In this document: in pieces, positions 8,263 through 19,813 of the stretch
How the letters are laid out: every line of letters starts with the position of its first letter
Position numbering within the stretch: position 1 is the first letter of the stretch
Assembly (NCBI RefSeq): GCF_035978755.1
Contig: NZ_CP108414.1
Coordinates: 310,001-374,000, forward strand
Direction: 5' to 3'
Length of the DNA: 64,000 bases
Source of the DNA: Streptomyces sp. NBC_01298
Lineage (GTDB): Bacteria; Actinomycetota; Actinomycetes; Streptomycetales; Streptomycetaceae
Notes under the pieces: model-generated
Databases searched by the model: none
Told to the model about the DNA's origin: nothing
What the model saw: only the letters and a program-made list of their open reading frames with translations
Position numbers and translations under genes: made by a program

Positions 8263-8715
8263 GTGACCACCTCCGTGCCCGCAAGCCGTGCCCGGGCCCT
8301 GTCGGGCCGGACCCGTACCCGTCTCTCGGCGGCCGGGGCGGTGGTCGTGACCGTCGGCGCGGGGTTGGGGCTACGGGTCGTGGCCACGGGGAGCCTCGCC
8401 AAGTACGGCGGAGACGCGCTGTACACCGTGCTGGTCTTCGCCCTCGTGGTGGCCGCCGTGCCACGGGTGACGGCACGGCGGGCCGCCGTCGTTGCTCTCG
8501 CGGTGAGTTGGGCGGTGGAGTTCCTCCAGCTCACCGGGGTGCCGGCGGAGCTTTCCCGGCACAGCGTGCTCGCCCGCCTCGTCCTCGGGTCCACCTTCAA
8601 TCCGCCCGACCTGTTCTGGTACGCGGTCGGCGCCGCGGCCTGCTGGCTCGGCCACATCGCGGCGGGCGGCCTGTCGGCACGGCCCGGTCGGAGGTTCGGC
8701 GTCGGTCAGGTCTGA
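8263..8715 (+). CDS. DUF2809 family membrane protein
   Basis: A 150-residue protein with four predicted membrane segments. The pattern 'GDALYTVLVF', then 'SWAVEFLQLT', then 'LGSTFNPPDLFWYAVG' matches DUF2809, a small integral membrane family of unknown role. Start is a GTG at 8263. It is convergent with the kinase gene; the gap of 40 bases holds the palindrome GCCGCTAGCGGC, which includes the kinase stop. Confidence 0.78.
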   Translation: MTTSVPASRARALSGRTRTRLSAAGAVVVTVGAGLGLRVVATGSLAKYGGDALYTVLVFALVVAAVPRVTARRAAVVALAVSWAVEFLQLTGVPAELSRHSVLARLVLGSTFNPPDLFWYAVGAAACWLGHIAAGGLSARPGRRFGVGQV

Positions 8716-8755
8716 GCGTTCGGGCCGACGGCGGCGGCGTTCCCCTCCCCGGCCG

Positions 8756-10339
8756 CTAGCGGCTGCGGGTCAGTGTCCCGGGGGCGCCGGCCGACTGGGC
8801 CCCTTCGGTCTCCAGGGTCAGCCGGTCGGGCTCCGCCAGGGTCAGCACGTAGAGGTTGCCCTTGGGGCAGTCGAAGGTGGCCGCGGGGTCGGTCGGATGG
8901 CTGGTCACCGCGGCGAAGACCGACCTGTCCCCGCTCGTCTGCCGCAGTTCCAGGGCCTCCGTGCACCCCAGGTTGCGCCCCGAGGCGACCTCCTTCACAT
9001 CGCTGACCTGCCGGCCCACGAGGTCTCCGACGGAACCCGGGTTCAGCGTGACCTTGACCGAGAACTCGCCCGTCCTGGCCCGCGTGAATCCGTCGGCGTC
9101 GGGGGTGCCCGGTCCCGTGCCGGTCCACGTCCCGACCCACGACTGGGGTATCGCCGCGGACGGGGCGGACGGTGGGGCCGAGCTCGCCCCGGCTCCCGCG
9201 CCGCCTCCGTTCCCGTCTCCGTTCCCGCCTCCATTCCCGCCTTCGTTTCCGTTCCACGGCATCTTGATCACGAGGGTGGCCGCCATGACGAGGACGGCCG
9301 CGGCAGCCGCCCCGGCCGCCCGGGGCACGCGTCGTGGCGCGCCGGGAAGGGCAGCGGCCGGCGTCGGCGTCACGGCGAACGCCGGGGGCGGCGTCGGCGG
9401 AACCGGCGGCATGGGGGCGGGCACGGGGAGCGGCTGGGACTCCGCCAGGGCGCGGGCGAGTCCGGCCTCGCGGTGGGTGACCTCCGCCGCCAGCGACGGC
9501 GGTACCGCCGCGCTCCACGCCTCCCCCACCGCGCCGATCCGGGCCAGTACCTCCTCGGCGGTCGGGCGCTCCCGCGGCGTCTTGGCCAGGCACTCCCCCA
9601 GGAGGGAACGGAGCCCGTCCGGAACGCCGTCGAGGGCGGGCTCGTCGTGCACGATCCGGTAGAGGAGGCCGGGGAGTGCCGGCTCCTCGCCGTCGGCCAG
9701 GAAGGGGCTGCGGCCGGTCGCCGCGTAGACGAGTACCGCGGCGAGCGAGAACACGTCCGCCGGGGCCTCGGCCACGGCTCCGGTCGCCTGCTCCGGCGCG
9801 AGGAAGCCGGGCGTGCCGATGACCGCTCCCGTACGGGTGTGGCGCGGGTCGTGCACGGCGCGCGCGATGCCGAAGTCGATGAGGAAGGGCCGCTCCCGGC
9901 CGAGCAGCACGTTCCCCGGCTTGATGTCGCGGTGCACCACACCGGCCGCCCGTACGGCCGCGAGCGCGGCGAGGAGTTCCCGGGTCAGGCTCCACAGGGC
10001 CGGCCCGGTCAGCGGTCCGTGCCGGTGCACCCACTCGCCCAGGGAGGGCGCGGCGACGTACTCGGTGGCGAGCCACTGGGGGGACGCCCCGGGGGCGCTG
10101 AAGTCCACCACCGAGACCGTCCAGGCGGACCGTACGCGGTCGTTGGCGCGGATCTCCCGCGCGAACCGGTCGACGAAGGCGGGATCCCGGCTCAGTTCCC
10201 GGTGGACGGTCTTCAGGGCCAGCGGCCGGCCGGACGCCGTACGGGCCAGGAAGACCTCGCCCATGCCTCCCTCGCCGAGCCGTGCCAGCAGGCGGTACCC
10301 GCCGATCTCCGGCGGGTCGCCGGGCCGCAGTGACTCCAC
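8756..10339 (-). CDS. Ser/Thr protein kinase with extracellular lipocalin-like tail
   Basis: A 527-residue Hanks-type kinase. Residues 14-275 form the kinase domain: glycine loop 'LGEGGMGEVF', Lys43 in 'LALK', catalytic 'HRDIKPGN' (Asp138), 'DFG' at 155-157 and 'GTPGFLAPEQ'. A Pro-rich juxtamembrane part follows, then one membrane segment (about 335-357) and a Gly/Asn-rich spacer. The outer domain of about 130 residues begins 'WVGTWTGTG' and contains two Cys; it may sense a ligand. It uses a GTG start with a GGGGGAG site. It is transcribed alone and targets cannot be predicted. Confidence 0.93.
   Translation of the reverse strand: MESLRPGDPPEIGGYRLLARLGEGGMGEVFLARTASGRPLALKTVHRELSRDPAFVDRFAREIRANDRVRSAWTVSVVDFSAPGASPQWLATEYVAAPSLGEWVHRHGPLTGPALWSLTRELLAALAAVRAAGVVHRDIKPGNVLLGRERPFLIDFGIARAVHDPRHTRTGAVIGTPGFLAPEQATGAVAEAPADVFSLAAVLVYAATGRSPFLADGEEPALPGLLYRIVHDEPALDGVPDGLRSLLGECLAKTPRERPTAEEVLARIGAVGEAWSAAVPPSLAAEVTHREAGLARALAESQPLPVPAPMPPVPPTPPPAFAVTPTPAAALPGAPRRVPRAAGAAAAAVLVMAATLVIKMPWNGNEGGNGGGNGDGNGGGAGAGASSAPPSAPSAAIPQSWVGTWTGTGPGTPDADGFTRARTGEFSVKVTLNPGSVGDLVGRQVSDVKEVASGRNLGCTEALELRQTSGDRSVFAAVTSHPTDPAATFDCPKGNLYVLTLAEPDRLTLETEGAQSAGAPGTLTRSR
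9206..9253. repeat. Four 12-base repeats coding a Gly/Asn spacer
   Basis: Units related to TCCGTTCCCGCC at 9206, 9218, 9230 and 9242, with increasing divergence. On the minus strand they encode the Gly-Gly-Asn-Gly type linker between the membrane segment and sensor domain of the kinase. Such slippage-prone units may vary the linker length between strains. Confidence 0.8.
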
Positions 10340-10444
10340 CGACTCCCCCTGTCCACAAGGCCGTTGTCCGCGCGCGTGGGCGCGCGGACGGCCGGTGGGG
10401 TCACTTTAGAGGACTGCGGCGACCGTTCGGGGGGGGCCGGATCG

Positions 10445-11173
10445 TCAGGAGGACATGATGAAGCGCAGGGCCAGACCCTGGGCGGTCATCCAGTGGGTGA
10501 CCTTGGCGAAGTCGTTCCAATACACCATGTCAACGCCGGGGAAGGCGACCTTGATCGGCTCGCCCTTCTTGCTCCCGGGCTTGGTGTCCTGGAGCTGGAC
10601 GGTCATGGTCTTCGCCGTGTCCTCGTCCATGGGGCCGTTCAGGAGCAGTGCGGCGTGCGTCTGCTTGCCCGGAGCGATGGTGTCGTACGGCGTCCCGGGC
10701 GTCGGGGCGCTCTCCTTGATCTCGGGGACCGGAAGCCGGGCGTCGCCGAGCTGGATGAGGGGGTAGCGGTAGACCTGGCACGGCTTCGTGCTGGTGTTGG
10801 TGAGGGTGAGGAGGATGTGCCGGACGGCCTTGCCGACCTCGTCCTCGGTGCTGGAGGTGATCGTGACGTCGCCCGGGGCACAGAGGGCGACGGAGCCGCC
10901 GCTGCCACCGGTGCCGGTCGGTGCCGGGGTCGGCTTCGTCGAGGGCGTGGCGCCGGGCTTCGGCGTGCTCGGGGAGGCGGTCACGCTCGGGGTGCTCGGG
11001 GCGCCGGACGTGCTCGGCGTGGCCGGGGCGCTCGGCCGGGCCGTGGGCTTGCCGTCGCCCCCGTCGTCCCCGCTGGGCGAGCACGCGGTGGTGGCCAGCA
11101 GGGCGGTGACCGTCGCGGCCCCGAGGACGCAGTACTTCCAGCCCCGGTGACTCGTGCGGGCGGCAGTGTTCAT
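10445..11173 (-). CDS. DUF4232 family lipoprotein
   Basis: A 242-residue lipoprotein. The signal ends in lipobox 'ATTAC' (about residue 31), followed by about 60 residues rich in Ser, Thr, Pro and Ala that act as a wall-spanning linker. The C-terminal 140 residues begin 'LCAPGDVTIT' and include 'HILLTLTNTSTKPCQVYRYP', the recognisable core of DUF4232, a family with paired Cys. The ATG at 11173 has a GGGGGA ribosome site. It sits upstream of the Ser/Thr kinase on the same strand, with a 105-base gap, so separate transcription is likely. Confidence 0.85.
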   Translation of the reverse strand: MNTAARTSHRGWKYCVLGAATVTALLATTACSPSGDDGGDGKPTARPSAPATPSTSGAPSTPSVTASPSTPKPGATPSTKPTPAPTGTGGSGGSVALCAPGDVTITSSTEDEVGKAVRHILLTLTNTSTKPCQVYRYPLIQLGDARLPVPEIKESAPTPGTPYDTIAPGKQTHAALLLNGPMDEDTAKTMTVQLQDTKPGSKKGEPIKVAFPGVDMVYWNDFAKVTHWMTAQGLALRFIMSS

Positions 11174-11378
11174 GGTGTTCCCCCGTTTTCGGCCCTGTAC
11201 GGCCGCTGTCGACTCCCGATGTACCGGCGCCACGGCCGGCCTGCATGAGCGGATTTCCCGTATCCGATGCGTCTCAGACGCCTGTTACAGAGCAGGGACA
11301 AGAACGGCACGCTTCGGTCCCGAAGACCGGCCGGCCGGGGGCGCCGGCGACAGGGCCGTGCCCCCGGTCCTCGGACGG

Positions 11379-11549
11379 CTACGCGCCGACCCGGAGCAGG
11401 TCGCGGCAGCCCGGGTAGAGCTTGTCGGCGGCGTCGGCGAAGGAGGCGAAGGCGCCCGTCAGCTTTGGGAGGTCCTGGGCGTACTCCACCGGGCCGATGC
11501 CCCGCTGCCAGGCGTCCTGCGCCTGGCGCAGCGACTTCGCGCCCGCCGT
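11379..11549 (-). pseudogene. C-terminal fragment of an unidentified protein
   Basis: The minus strand here reads about 56 clean codons to a TAG at 11379-11381: '[20 protein letters not shown]', then '[20 protein letters not shown]' and '[15 protein letters not shown]'. Codon use and hydrophobic periodicity look genuine, but there is no start codon and the reading dissolves upstream, where DeoR-like sequence on the other strand begins. It appears to be the stranded tail of a helical, probably secreted, protein. The family was not recognised. Confidence 0.5.
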
Positions 11550-11597
11550 ACCTCCGTCACGGTGGCCGACGGCCCCGCCTCCCGAGCGGCCCCGTTG

Positions 11598-12137
11598 GTG
11601 ACTCCTGGCCAGGCGGTGCCGCTCGACGACAGCACCACCCGCCTTCGCCTGATGCGGGAGTTCGCCGCCCGGACCCCCCTCACCGTGATCACCGATTCGC
11701 TGCCCGCGATCACGGCCCTCGCCGAGGAGCCCGGGGTCTCACTGTCGACGACGGCCGTCACCCGGGGCCGCTGCTGCCACACCTCGCCCGAGACCGTTCA
11801 GGTGAAACGGGCGATGATGGCCGCCTCGGCGCGGACCGTACTGCCGGCCGATCACACGAAGCTCACCCGCGACGGGATGTACGCGCTGACGTCCCTCCGC
11901 GACTTCGACCTGCTCGTGGTGGACGAGGGACTGCCCGAGCGGGAGGTACGGGCCCTCCGCGGCATGGGGACGGAGGTACTCGTCGTCCCCGCGCGCGGGG
12001 ACGGACTGACGTACCGGGGCTTCCGCACGGGCGCACAGGTGGTTGACCGCCGCTCGATTCGCCTGGACGCGGCCGCCCGCGAGGTCCGGCGGACGACCAG
12101 TGCAAATACGCCCCGATCTGTCCCATATCTCCCCTAG
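11598..12137 (+). pseudogene. DeoR/GlpR regulator remnant (sensor domain with internal deletion)
   Basis: The frame from 11598 to the TAG at 12137 reads as the effector-binding half of a DeoR-family repressor: '[13 protein letters not shown]', '[14 protein letters not shown]', then 'VQVKRAMMAASARTVLPADH' and 'FDLLVVDEGLP'. The N-terminal helix-turn-helix is absent. About 40 residues that normally sit between the second and third blocks, with the family's GG and phosphosugar-binding segment, are missing at the 'TRGR' junction. It ends immediately before the betaine operon operator. It is a decayed gene with no expected function. Confidence 0.65.
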
Positions 12138-12173
12138 GTGACGGCGAGTGACTCCCGTCACTTCCAGTGACGG
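12138..12173. promoter_or_regulatory. Dyad operator upstream of the betaine operon
   Basis: CCGTCACT at 12155-12162 and AGTGACGG at 12166-12173 form a perfect 8-base inverted repeat with a 3-base spacer. A third half-site, GTGACGG at 12138-12144, pairs with the same left arm, giving two overlapping dyads. It lies about 93 bases ahead of the dehydrogenase start and is the probable binding site of a choline/betaine regulator; none is encoded beside it on the upstream side. Confidence 0.6.
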
Positions 12174-12265
12174 ATGGGACATAGCTTCCAGGAACCCGGG
12201 CAAGCGGGCACGAGCACCACCACCGCGGGTAAGCCGCGGTGCCGGAATCGGAGGTACAACGAGTC

Positions 12266-13750
<1,485 letters not shown>

Positions 13751-13764
13751 AGGAGGAGCAGAGC

Positions 13765-15330
13765 ATGACGACCCCCACGCACAGCCCCGCCCACACCCCC
13801 ACGGAGCAGGAGTACGACTACGTCGTCGTCGGCGGCGGCACCGCCGGCTCCGTGATCGCCTCCCGCCTCACCGAGGACCCGGCCGTCACCGTCGCCGTCA
13901 TCGAGGGCGGCCCCAGCGACGTCGGCCGCCCCGAAGTCCTCACCCTGCGGCGCTGGATGGGCCTGCTCGGCGGCGAGCTCGACTACGACTACCCCACCAC
14001 CGAGCAGCCCCGTGGCAACTCGCACATCCGCCACAGCCGCGCCCGCGTCCTCGGCGGCTGCTCCTCGCACAACACCCTCATCGCCTTCAAGCCGCTCCCG
14101 TCCGACTGGGACGAGTGGGCGGAGTCCGGAGCCGAGGGCTGGCACTCGGCCGCCATGGACCCGTACTTCGACCGGCTCCTCAACAACATCGTCCCGGTGG
14201 ACGAGAAGGACCGCAACGCCATCGCGCGCGACTTCGTCGACTCCGCGCAGAGCGCCCTGGGCGTCCCGCGCGTCGAGGGCTTCAACCGCAAGCCCTTCCA
14301 CGAGGGCGCCGGCTTCTTCGACCTCGCCTACCACCCCGAGGACAACAAGCGCTCCTCCGCGTCGGTGGCCTACCTCCACCCCGTCATGGACGAGCGCCCC
14401 AACCTCACGATCCTCCTGGAGACCTGGGCCCACCGTCTGGAACTCGACGGCACCCGGGCGCGCGGGGTCCGCGTACGGTCCTCGGACGGTACGGAGTCCC
14501 TGGTCACCGCCCGCCGCGAGGTACTGGTGTGCGCCGGCGCGGTGGACACCCCCCGGCTGCTGCTGCACTCGGGGATCGGCCCGCGCGCGGACCTGGAAGC
14601 CCTCGGCATCCCCCCGGTGCACGACCTGCCCGGCGTGGGGGAGAACCTGCTCGACCACCCCGAGTCGGTGATCGTCTGGGAAACCGACGGCCCGATACCG
14701 GAGAACTCCGCGATGGACAGCGACGCGGGGCTGTTCGTCCGGCGCGACCCCGAATCCGCCGGACCCGACCTGATGTTCCACTTCTACCAGGTCCCCTTCA
14801 CCGACAACCCCGAGCGCATCGGCTACGAACGGCCCGCGCACGGTGTGTCGATGACCCCCAACATCCCCAAGCCCCGCAGCCGCGGCCGCCTTTACCTGAC
14901 CAGCGCGGACCCCGAGGTGAAACCGGCCCTGGACTTCCGCTACTTCACGGACGAGGACGACTACGACGGCCGGACCCTGGTGGACGGCATCAAGCTCGCC
15001 CGCGAGATAGCCGCGACCCAGCCGCTCGCCGGCTGGCTCAAGCGAGAAGTGTGCCCCGGCCCGGAGATCACCGGCGACGAAGAGCTGAGCGCCTACGCCC
15101 GCTCCGTCGCGCACACCGTCTACCACCCGGCCGGCACCTGCCGGATGGGCGCCGCCGACGACCCCGGCGCCGTCGTGGACCCGGACCTGAAGATCCGCGG
15201 GCTCGAAGGCATCCGCATCGCGGACGCCTCCGTCTTCCCCACGATGCCCGCGGTCAACCCGATGATCGGAGTGCTCATGGTCGGCGAAAAGGCAGCCGAA
15301 CTGCTGGCCCTCGAAGGCGGTACCCGGTGA
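13765..15330 (+). CDS. betA: Choline dehydrogenase-like GMC oxidoreductase
   Basis: A 521-residue FAD flavoprotein of the glucose-methanol-choline family. The dinucleotide site is '[17 protein letters not shown]', GMC signature 1 is in '[16 protein letters not shown]' and signature 2 is '[16 protein letters not shown]'. The C-terminal '[13 protein letters not shown]' and '[15 protein letters not shown]' hold the catalytic His and Asn. In this operon it should oxidise choline to betaine aldehyde for the preceding BetB. An AGGAGG site lies 8 bases before the ATG, 14 bases after the betB stop. Related enzymes oxidise other alcohols; the neighbours make choline the best guess. Confidence 0.86.
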   Translation: MTTPTHSPAHTPTEQEYDYVVVGGGTAGSVIASRLTEDPAVTVAVIEGGPSDVGRPEVLTLRRWMGLLGGELDYDYPTTEQPRGNSHIRHSRARVLGGCSSHNTLIAFKPLPSDWDEWAESGAEGWHSAAMDPYFDRLLNNIVPVDEKDRNAIARDFVDSAQSALGVPRVEGFNRKPFHEGAGFFDLAYHPEDNKRSSASVAYLHPVMDERPNLTILLETWAHRLELDGTRARGVRVRSSDGTESLVTARREVLVCAGAVDTPRLLLHSGIGPRADLEALGIPPVHDLPGVGENLLDHPESVIVWETDGPIPENSAMDSDAGLFVRRDPESAGPDLMFHFYQVPFTDNPERIGYERPAHGVSMTPNIPKPRSRGRLYLTSADPEVKPALDFRYFTDEDDYDGRTLVDGIKLAREIAATQPLAGWLKREVCPGPEITGDEELSAYARSVAHTVYHPAGTCRMGAADDPGAVVDPDLKIRGLEGIRIADASVFPTMPAVNPMIGVLMVGEKAAELLALEGGTR

Positions 15331-16472
15331 ACACGACCCCTGCTGTGAAGACCACCCCCGCCGCACCCCCCGTCTTCGCCGTGGACGGCCTGTGGAAGGT
15401 CTTCGGCCCCGGGAAGGCGGCCGCGAAGGTCCCCGGCTCCGCCGGCGCCGACCTGTCCGCCGCCGAACTGCGCGAGCGCACCGGCTGCACCGCCGCCGTC
15501 CGCGACGTCACCTTCGACGTCCGCAAGGGCGAGGTCTTCGTCGTGATGGGCCTGTCCGGCTCCGGCAAGTCCACCCTCGTACGCTGCCTCACCCGGCTCA
15601 TCGAGCCCACCGCCGGAAGCGTGGCCATCGACGGCGAGGACGTCCTCGCCATGGACGCCTCCCGGCTGCGCGACCTTCGGCGCCGCCGCGCCGCCATGGT
15701 CTTCCAGCACTTCGGCCTGCTGCCGCACCGCTCCGTACTCGACAACGTGGCGTACGGACTGGAGATCCAGGGCGTCGGCCGCGCCGACCGCCGGGACAAG
15801 GCCGCCGAACTCGTCGCCAAGGTCGGCCTCGAAGGACTCGAGGAACGCCGCCCCGCCCAGCTCTCCGGCGGCCAGCAGCAGCGCGTCGGCCTGGCCCGCG
15901 CCCTCGCCGCCGACCCCGAAGTGCTCCTGTTCGACGAACCGTTCAGCGCACTCGACCCCCTCATCCGCCGTGAGATGCAGGAGGAGGTCGCCCGGCTCCA
16001 CCACGAGGAGGGCCGCACCATGGTCTTCATCACCCACGACCTCGCCGAGGCCCTGCGCCTGGGCGACCGGATCGCGCTGATGCGCGACGGCCGCATCGTG
16101 CAGCTCGGCACGCCCGAGGAGATCGTCGGCTCGCCCGCCGACGACTACGTACGGGACTTCGTCCGCGACGTCCCCCGCGAACAGGTGCTCACCGTCCGCA
16201 CCGCGATGCGCCCCGCCACCGCGGGCGAGGCCGAACAGGGACCCGCGCTGAACCCCGCCACCACCGTGGTCGAGGCCATCCAGGCCGTCGCCCGCAGCGG
16301 CGGCCCGGTCCGCGTGGTCGACCACGGCCGCTGCCTGGGCGTCGTGGACGACGCGGGGCTGCTCGCCGTCGTCGCCGGGCTCCCGGCCCCCACCGGACGG
16401 GGGGGTGGCGGCATGACCCGCCCCGCCCGCCCCGCGCCCACCGTCCCCGATGCCCGGAGGTGGTGCGCATGA
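15327..16472 (+). CDS. Glycine betaine/choline ABC transporter ATP-binding protein
   Basis: A 381-residue ATPase of the ProV/OpuAA type. Walker A 'GLSGSGKST', signature '[15 protein letters not shown]' and Walker B '[14 protein letters not shown]' are intact. About residues 25-60 hold the ProV-style insertion between the first strand and the P-loop. The C-terminal part ('[20 protein letters not shown]') is a shortened CBS-like region, the domain that senses ionic strength in OpuA. GTG at 15327 overlaps the betA stop by two bases, so translation is probably coupled. It energises the permease encoded next. Confidence 0.9.
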   Translation: MNTTPAVKTTPAAPPVFAVDGLWKVFGPGKAAAKVPGSAGADLSAAELRERTGCTAAVRDVTFDVRKGEVFVVMGLSGSGKSTLVRCLTRLIEPTAGSVAIDGEDVLAMDASRLRDLRRRRAAMVFQHFGLLPHRSVLDNVAYGLEIQGVGRADRRDKAAELVAKVGLEGLEERRPAQLSGGQQQRVGLARALAADPEVLLFDEPFSALDPLIRREMQEEVARLHHEEGRTMVFITHDLAEALRLGDRIALMRDGRIVQLGTPEEIVGSPADDYVRDFVRDVPREQVLTVRTAMRPATAGEAEQGPALNPATTVVEAIQAVARSGGPVRVVDHGRCLGVVDDAGLLAVVAGLPAPTGRGGGGMTRPARPAPTVPDARRWCA

Positions 16473-18541
16473 CCGCGACCCCGACCCATACCCCGACCGA
16501 CGCCCGCGCCGACGCCCGCGACAACACCCCTTCGGAAGCCCCGCAGTCCGCCGAAGGGACCGCCGGCCCGCGTCACTCGCGTACCGCGTCCGCGCAGCGG
16601 GACCGCCCCCGCAGAACCCTGCCCGGCCGCGCCGGGCGCCGGGGAGTCCTCCTCCCGATGGGCGTCGCCGTCGCCCTGCTGATCCCGCTCGCCGTGGCCT
16701 TCCCGGGCGCCGGCAGCTGGCCCGCGGCCCTGGCCGTCGACCTGTCCGGCCCGCTCGGCCGCGCCGGCGACTGGATCATCGACCACCGTGACAACCACCC
16801 GCTGTTCCTCTACTTCTTCGGCCACATCAGCAACGCCGTCGTGGTGTCCGTCCGCGCCGTGTACGTGCTCCTGCTGGCCGCCGGCTGGACCGGGGTCACC
16901 GCCCTGGCCGCCCTGGTCGCCTGGCGCCTCGCCGGCATCCGGCTGGCCCTGACCTGCGCCGCCGCCTTTGCCGCCTGCGGACTGCTCGGCATGTGGGTGC
17001 CGACCATGCAGACCCTGGCGCTGATGGCCGTCGCCGTCGCGGCCTCCGTCGTACTCGGCGCCCTGCTGGGCCTCGCCGCGGGACTCTCCCCGCGCGCCGA
17101 CCGCGCCCTGCGCCCCGTACTCGACACCATGCAGATCCTGCCGGCCTTCGCGTACCTGCTGCCGATGGTGCTGGTCTTCGGCATCGGCGTGCCCGCCGCC
17201 GTCCTCGCCACCGTGGTCTACGCCGCCCCGCCCATGGCCCGCCTCACCGCCCTCGGCCTGCGCGAGGCCGACGCGGGAGTCATGGAAGCCGCCGCCTCGC
17301 TCGGTGCCACCGGACGCCAGCGACTGCTGACCGCCCGCCTTCCGCTCGCGCGCCGACAGCTCCTGCTCGGCGTCAACCAGGCCATCATGACGGGCCTGTC
17401 CATGGCCGTCATCGCTTCCGTGATCGGCGCGGGCGGCCTGGGCGACCGCGTCTACCAGGCCCTCGCCTCCGTGGACGTCGGAGCGGCCCTGGCCGCGGGC
17501 ATCCCGATCGTGCTGCTCGCCGTGGTGCTGGACCGCACCGCCGACGCCGCGGGCCGCCGGATCGGCGCCACCGTGCCCGTCGGCGAACAGGACCTGCTGC
17601 GCCGGGTGTTCTCGGGCTGGTACGGCCTCCTCCTCACCCTCCTCGCGGCCGTGGCCGCCGCCGTCGCCGGGCGCATCGCCGGCAGCAGCCTGTGGCCCGA
17701 GTCCTGGACCGTTTCCCTCGCCGCCCCGGTGAACTCGGCCGTCGCCTGGATGACCGACCACCTCTACTCCGGCGTCCCCGTCGTCGGCGGCACCGCCGAC
17801 TGGGCCGCCCGCTTCACCGGCTGGATCCTCGACCCGCTGCGCGGCGGACTGCAGGCCGCCCCCTGGTGGCTGCTCCTGCTCGTGGCCGCCGCTCTCGCCC
17901 TGCTCGCGGGCACTTGGCGCACCGCACTCACCGCGGTCCTCGCCCTGGGCGCCGTCGGGGTGCTCGGCGTGTGGGAAGCCTCCCTGGACACGCTCTCCCA
18001 GGTCCTGGCCGCCGTGGCGGTCACCCTCGTACTGGGCTTCGCGATCGCCGTGGGAGCCGCCCGCAGCGCCCGCGCCGAGCGGCTGCTGCGGCCCGTCCTC
18101 GACGTGTGCCAGACCCTGCCGCAGTTCGTCTACCTCATCCCCGTGGTCGCGCTGTTCGGCGTCGGCCGCGCACCGGCCGCCGCGGCCGCCGTCGTGTACG
18201 CGCTGCCGGCCGTCGTCCGGATCACCGTCCAGGGCCTGCGCGAGGTGGACCCGACCGTTGTCGAATCCGCCCGCTCGCTCGGCGCGACCCGCTCGCAGCT
18301 GCTCCGTCAGGTCCAACTGCCCCTGGCCCGGCCGGCGCTGCTGCTGGCCGTCAACCAGGCCGTGGTCCTGGTCCTGGCCGTCGTCATCATCGGCGGCCTC
18401 GTCGGCGGCGGCGCGCTCGGCTACGACGTCGTCCTCGGCCTCGCCCAGGGCGACCTGGCCACCGGCCTGGTGGCCGGCGCCGCGATCGTCTGCCTCGGCC
18501 TGCTCCTCGACCGCGTCACCCAGCCCGTGAAGGAGGCCTGA
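16469..18541 (+). CDS. Tandem-fused betaine ABC transporter permease
   Basis: A 690-residue protein made of two ProW-like permease halves in one chain. Each half carries an EAA loop for contact with the ATPase: '[20 protein letters not shown]' and '[20 protein letters not shown]'. Bacillus OpuAB and E. coli ProW are single-domain proteins of about 280-350 residues, so this is a duplication-fusion, a form also found in other actinomycetes. The N-terminal 60 residues are polar and Pro/Arg-rich. The ATG at 16469 overlaps the ATPase stop (ATGA) and has a CGGAGG site. Confidence 0.9.
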   Translation: MTATPTHTPTDARADARDNTPSEAPQSAEGTAGPRHSRTASAQRDRPRRTLPGRAGRRGVLLPMGVAVALLIPLAVAFPGAGSWPAALAVDLSGPLGRAGDWIIDHRDNHPLFLYFFGHISNAVVVSVRAVYVLLLAAGWTGVTALAALVAWRLAGIRLALTCAAAFAACGLLGMWVPTMQTLALMAVAVAASVVLGALLGLAAGLSPRADRALRPVLDTMQILPAFAYLLPMVLVFGIGVPAAVLATVVYAAPPMARLTALGLREADAGVMEAAASLGATGRQRLLTARLPLARRQLLLGVNQAIMTGLSMAVIASVIGAGGLGDRVYQALASVDVGAALAAGIPIVLLAVVLDRTADAAGRRIGATVPVGEQDLLRRVFSGWYGLLLTLLAAVAAAVAGRIAGSSLWPESWTVSLAAPVNSAVAWMTDHLYSGVPVVGGTADWAARFTGWILDPLRGGLQAAPWWLLLLVAAALALLAGTWRTALTAVLALGAVGVLGVWEASLDTLSQVLAAVAVTLVLGFAIAVGAARSARAERLLRPVLDVCQTLPQFVYLIPVVALFGVGRAPAAAAAVVYALPAVVRITVQGLREVDPTVVESARSLGATRSQLLRQVQLPLARPALLLAVNQAVVLVLAVVIIGGLVGGGALGYDVVLGLAQGDLATGLVAGAAIVCLGLLLDRVTQPVKEA

Positions 18542-18542
18542 C

Positions 18543-19526
18543 ATGCGCGACGCAACCCCCCTCACCCTGCGCGGCCGACGCGGCGCGGCCGTCCTCGCCG
18601 CCGCGACCGGACTCGCCGTCCTCACCGGCTGCGGGGCCGCCGACATGACCCGCCAGTCATCCCCGTACGCCGCCGCACAGGGCGCGAAGACCGTCACCCT
18701 CTCCGTCCAGTCGTGGGTCGGCGCCCAGGCGAACACCGCCGTCGCCTCCTACCTCCTCGAACACGAGCTGGGCTACCGCGTGGACACCGTCCAGGTCGAC
18801 GAAGTCCCCGCCTGGGACGCCCTCAGCCAGGGCCGCGTCGACGCGATCCTGGAGGACTGGGGCCACCCCGAGCAGGAGAAGCGGTACGTAGAGGGCAAGA
18901 AGACCATCACCCCCGGCGGGGACCTGGGCGTGACGGGCCACATCGGCTGGTTCGTCCCCACGTACTTCGCCGAGGCCCATCCCGACGTCACCGACTGGAA
19001 GAACCTCGACAAGTACGCCGACCAGCTGCGCACCCCCGAGAGCCGCGGCAAGGGCCAGCTGATGGACGGCTCCCCGTCCTACGTCACGAACGACAAGGCA
19101 CTGGTGAAGAACCTGGGCCTGGACTTCGAAGTGGTCTTCGCCGGCTCCGAGGCGGCCCAGATCACCCAGATCAAGCAGTTCGCCAAGGAGCACAAGCCCT
19201 TCCTGACGTACTGGTACGAGCCGCAGTGGCTCTTCGAGCGTGTCCCGATGACCGAGGTGAAGCTCCCCGAGTACACCGAAGGCTGCGCGGACGATCCGCA
19301 GAAGGTGGCCTGCGCCTACCCGAACACACCGCTGCAGAAGTACCTGAACACGCGCTTCGCGGAGTCGGACGGAAAGGCGGCCGGCTTCCTGAAGAAGTTC
19401 CACTGGACCAAGGCGCAGCAGAACGAGGTGTCCCTGATGATCGCCGAGGAGAAGCTGCCGCCGCAGCAGGCGGCGAAGAAGTGGGTGGAGCGCAACGAGA
19501 ACGTGTGGAAGCCCTGGGTGGAGTGA
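18543..19526 (+). CDS. Glycine betaine/choline-binding lipoprotein
   Basis: A 327-residue substrate-binding protein of the OpuAC/ProX type with lipobox 'LTGCGA' at about residue 30. The mature part carries 'SWVGAQANTAVASYLLEHEL', 'ILEDWGHPEQ' and several Trp residues ('HIGWFVPTYF', 'YWYEPQWLFE') that would form the aromatic cage for a trimethylammonium group. It is the last gene of the operon, starting one base after the permease stop, and is followed by a strong terminator. It delivers the ligand to the fused permease. Confidence 0.9.
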   Translation: MRDATPLTLRGRRGAAVLAAATGLAVLTGCGAADMTRQSSPYAAAQGAKTVTLSVQSWVGAQANTAVASYLLEHELGYRVDTVQVDEVPAWDALSQGRVDAILEDWGHPEQEKRYVEGKKTITPGGDLGVTGHIGWFVPTYFAEAHPDVTDWKNLDKYADQLRTPESRGKGQLMDGSPSYVTNDKALVKNLGLDFEVVFAGSEAAQITQIKQFAKEHKPFLTYWYEPQWLFERVPMTEVKLPEYTEGCADDPQKVACAYPNTPLQKYLNTRFAESDGKAAGFLKKFHWTKAQQNEVSLMIAEEKLPPQQAAKKWVERNENVWKPWVE

Positions 19527-19579
19527 CCGACCCCGCCCGTCGCGGCCGGCCCCGCACGACCGTCTCGCCGGATCGGGAG

Positions 19580-19599
19580 CCCCCCACCCCCGTGGGGGG
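19580..19599 (+). terminator. Terminator of the betaine operon
   Basis: CCCCCCAC and GTGGGGGG form a perfect 8-base stem around a CCCC loop, 54 bases after the binding-protein stop. The actinomycete style lacks a U tract. Confidence 0.75.
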
Positions 19600-19774
19600 A
19601 CTCCGCTCCAACCACCGTTTTCGTGACGCCCGTTCGGTGCGGGGACGGTCTCCACGCTAGCGCCGGGAGGATCACCTCCCCCAGGGCCGTACGTGCCAGC
19701 AAGGGGACCTACCGCGCCACGGGGGGGGGACCCTGCGGCGCCGTGTCGGGGTCTGCAGGTCGCCAACCCCCGGG

Positions 19775-19813
19775 ATGACCTGGTACTTCACGCTGGACTA
19801 CGCTCTGCCCCTG
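19775..19813 (+). promoter_or_regulatory. Probable leaderless promoter of the AraC-type gene
   Basis: ATGACC (19775-19780) and TACGCT (19799-19804) are 18 bases apart and the proposed GTG start follows the second hexamer after 8 bases, which fits a transcript starting at the start codon. No ribosome site precedes that GTG. Confidence 0.4.
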
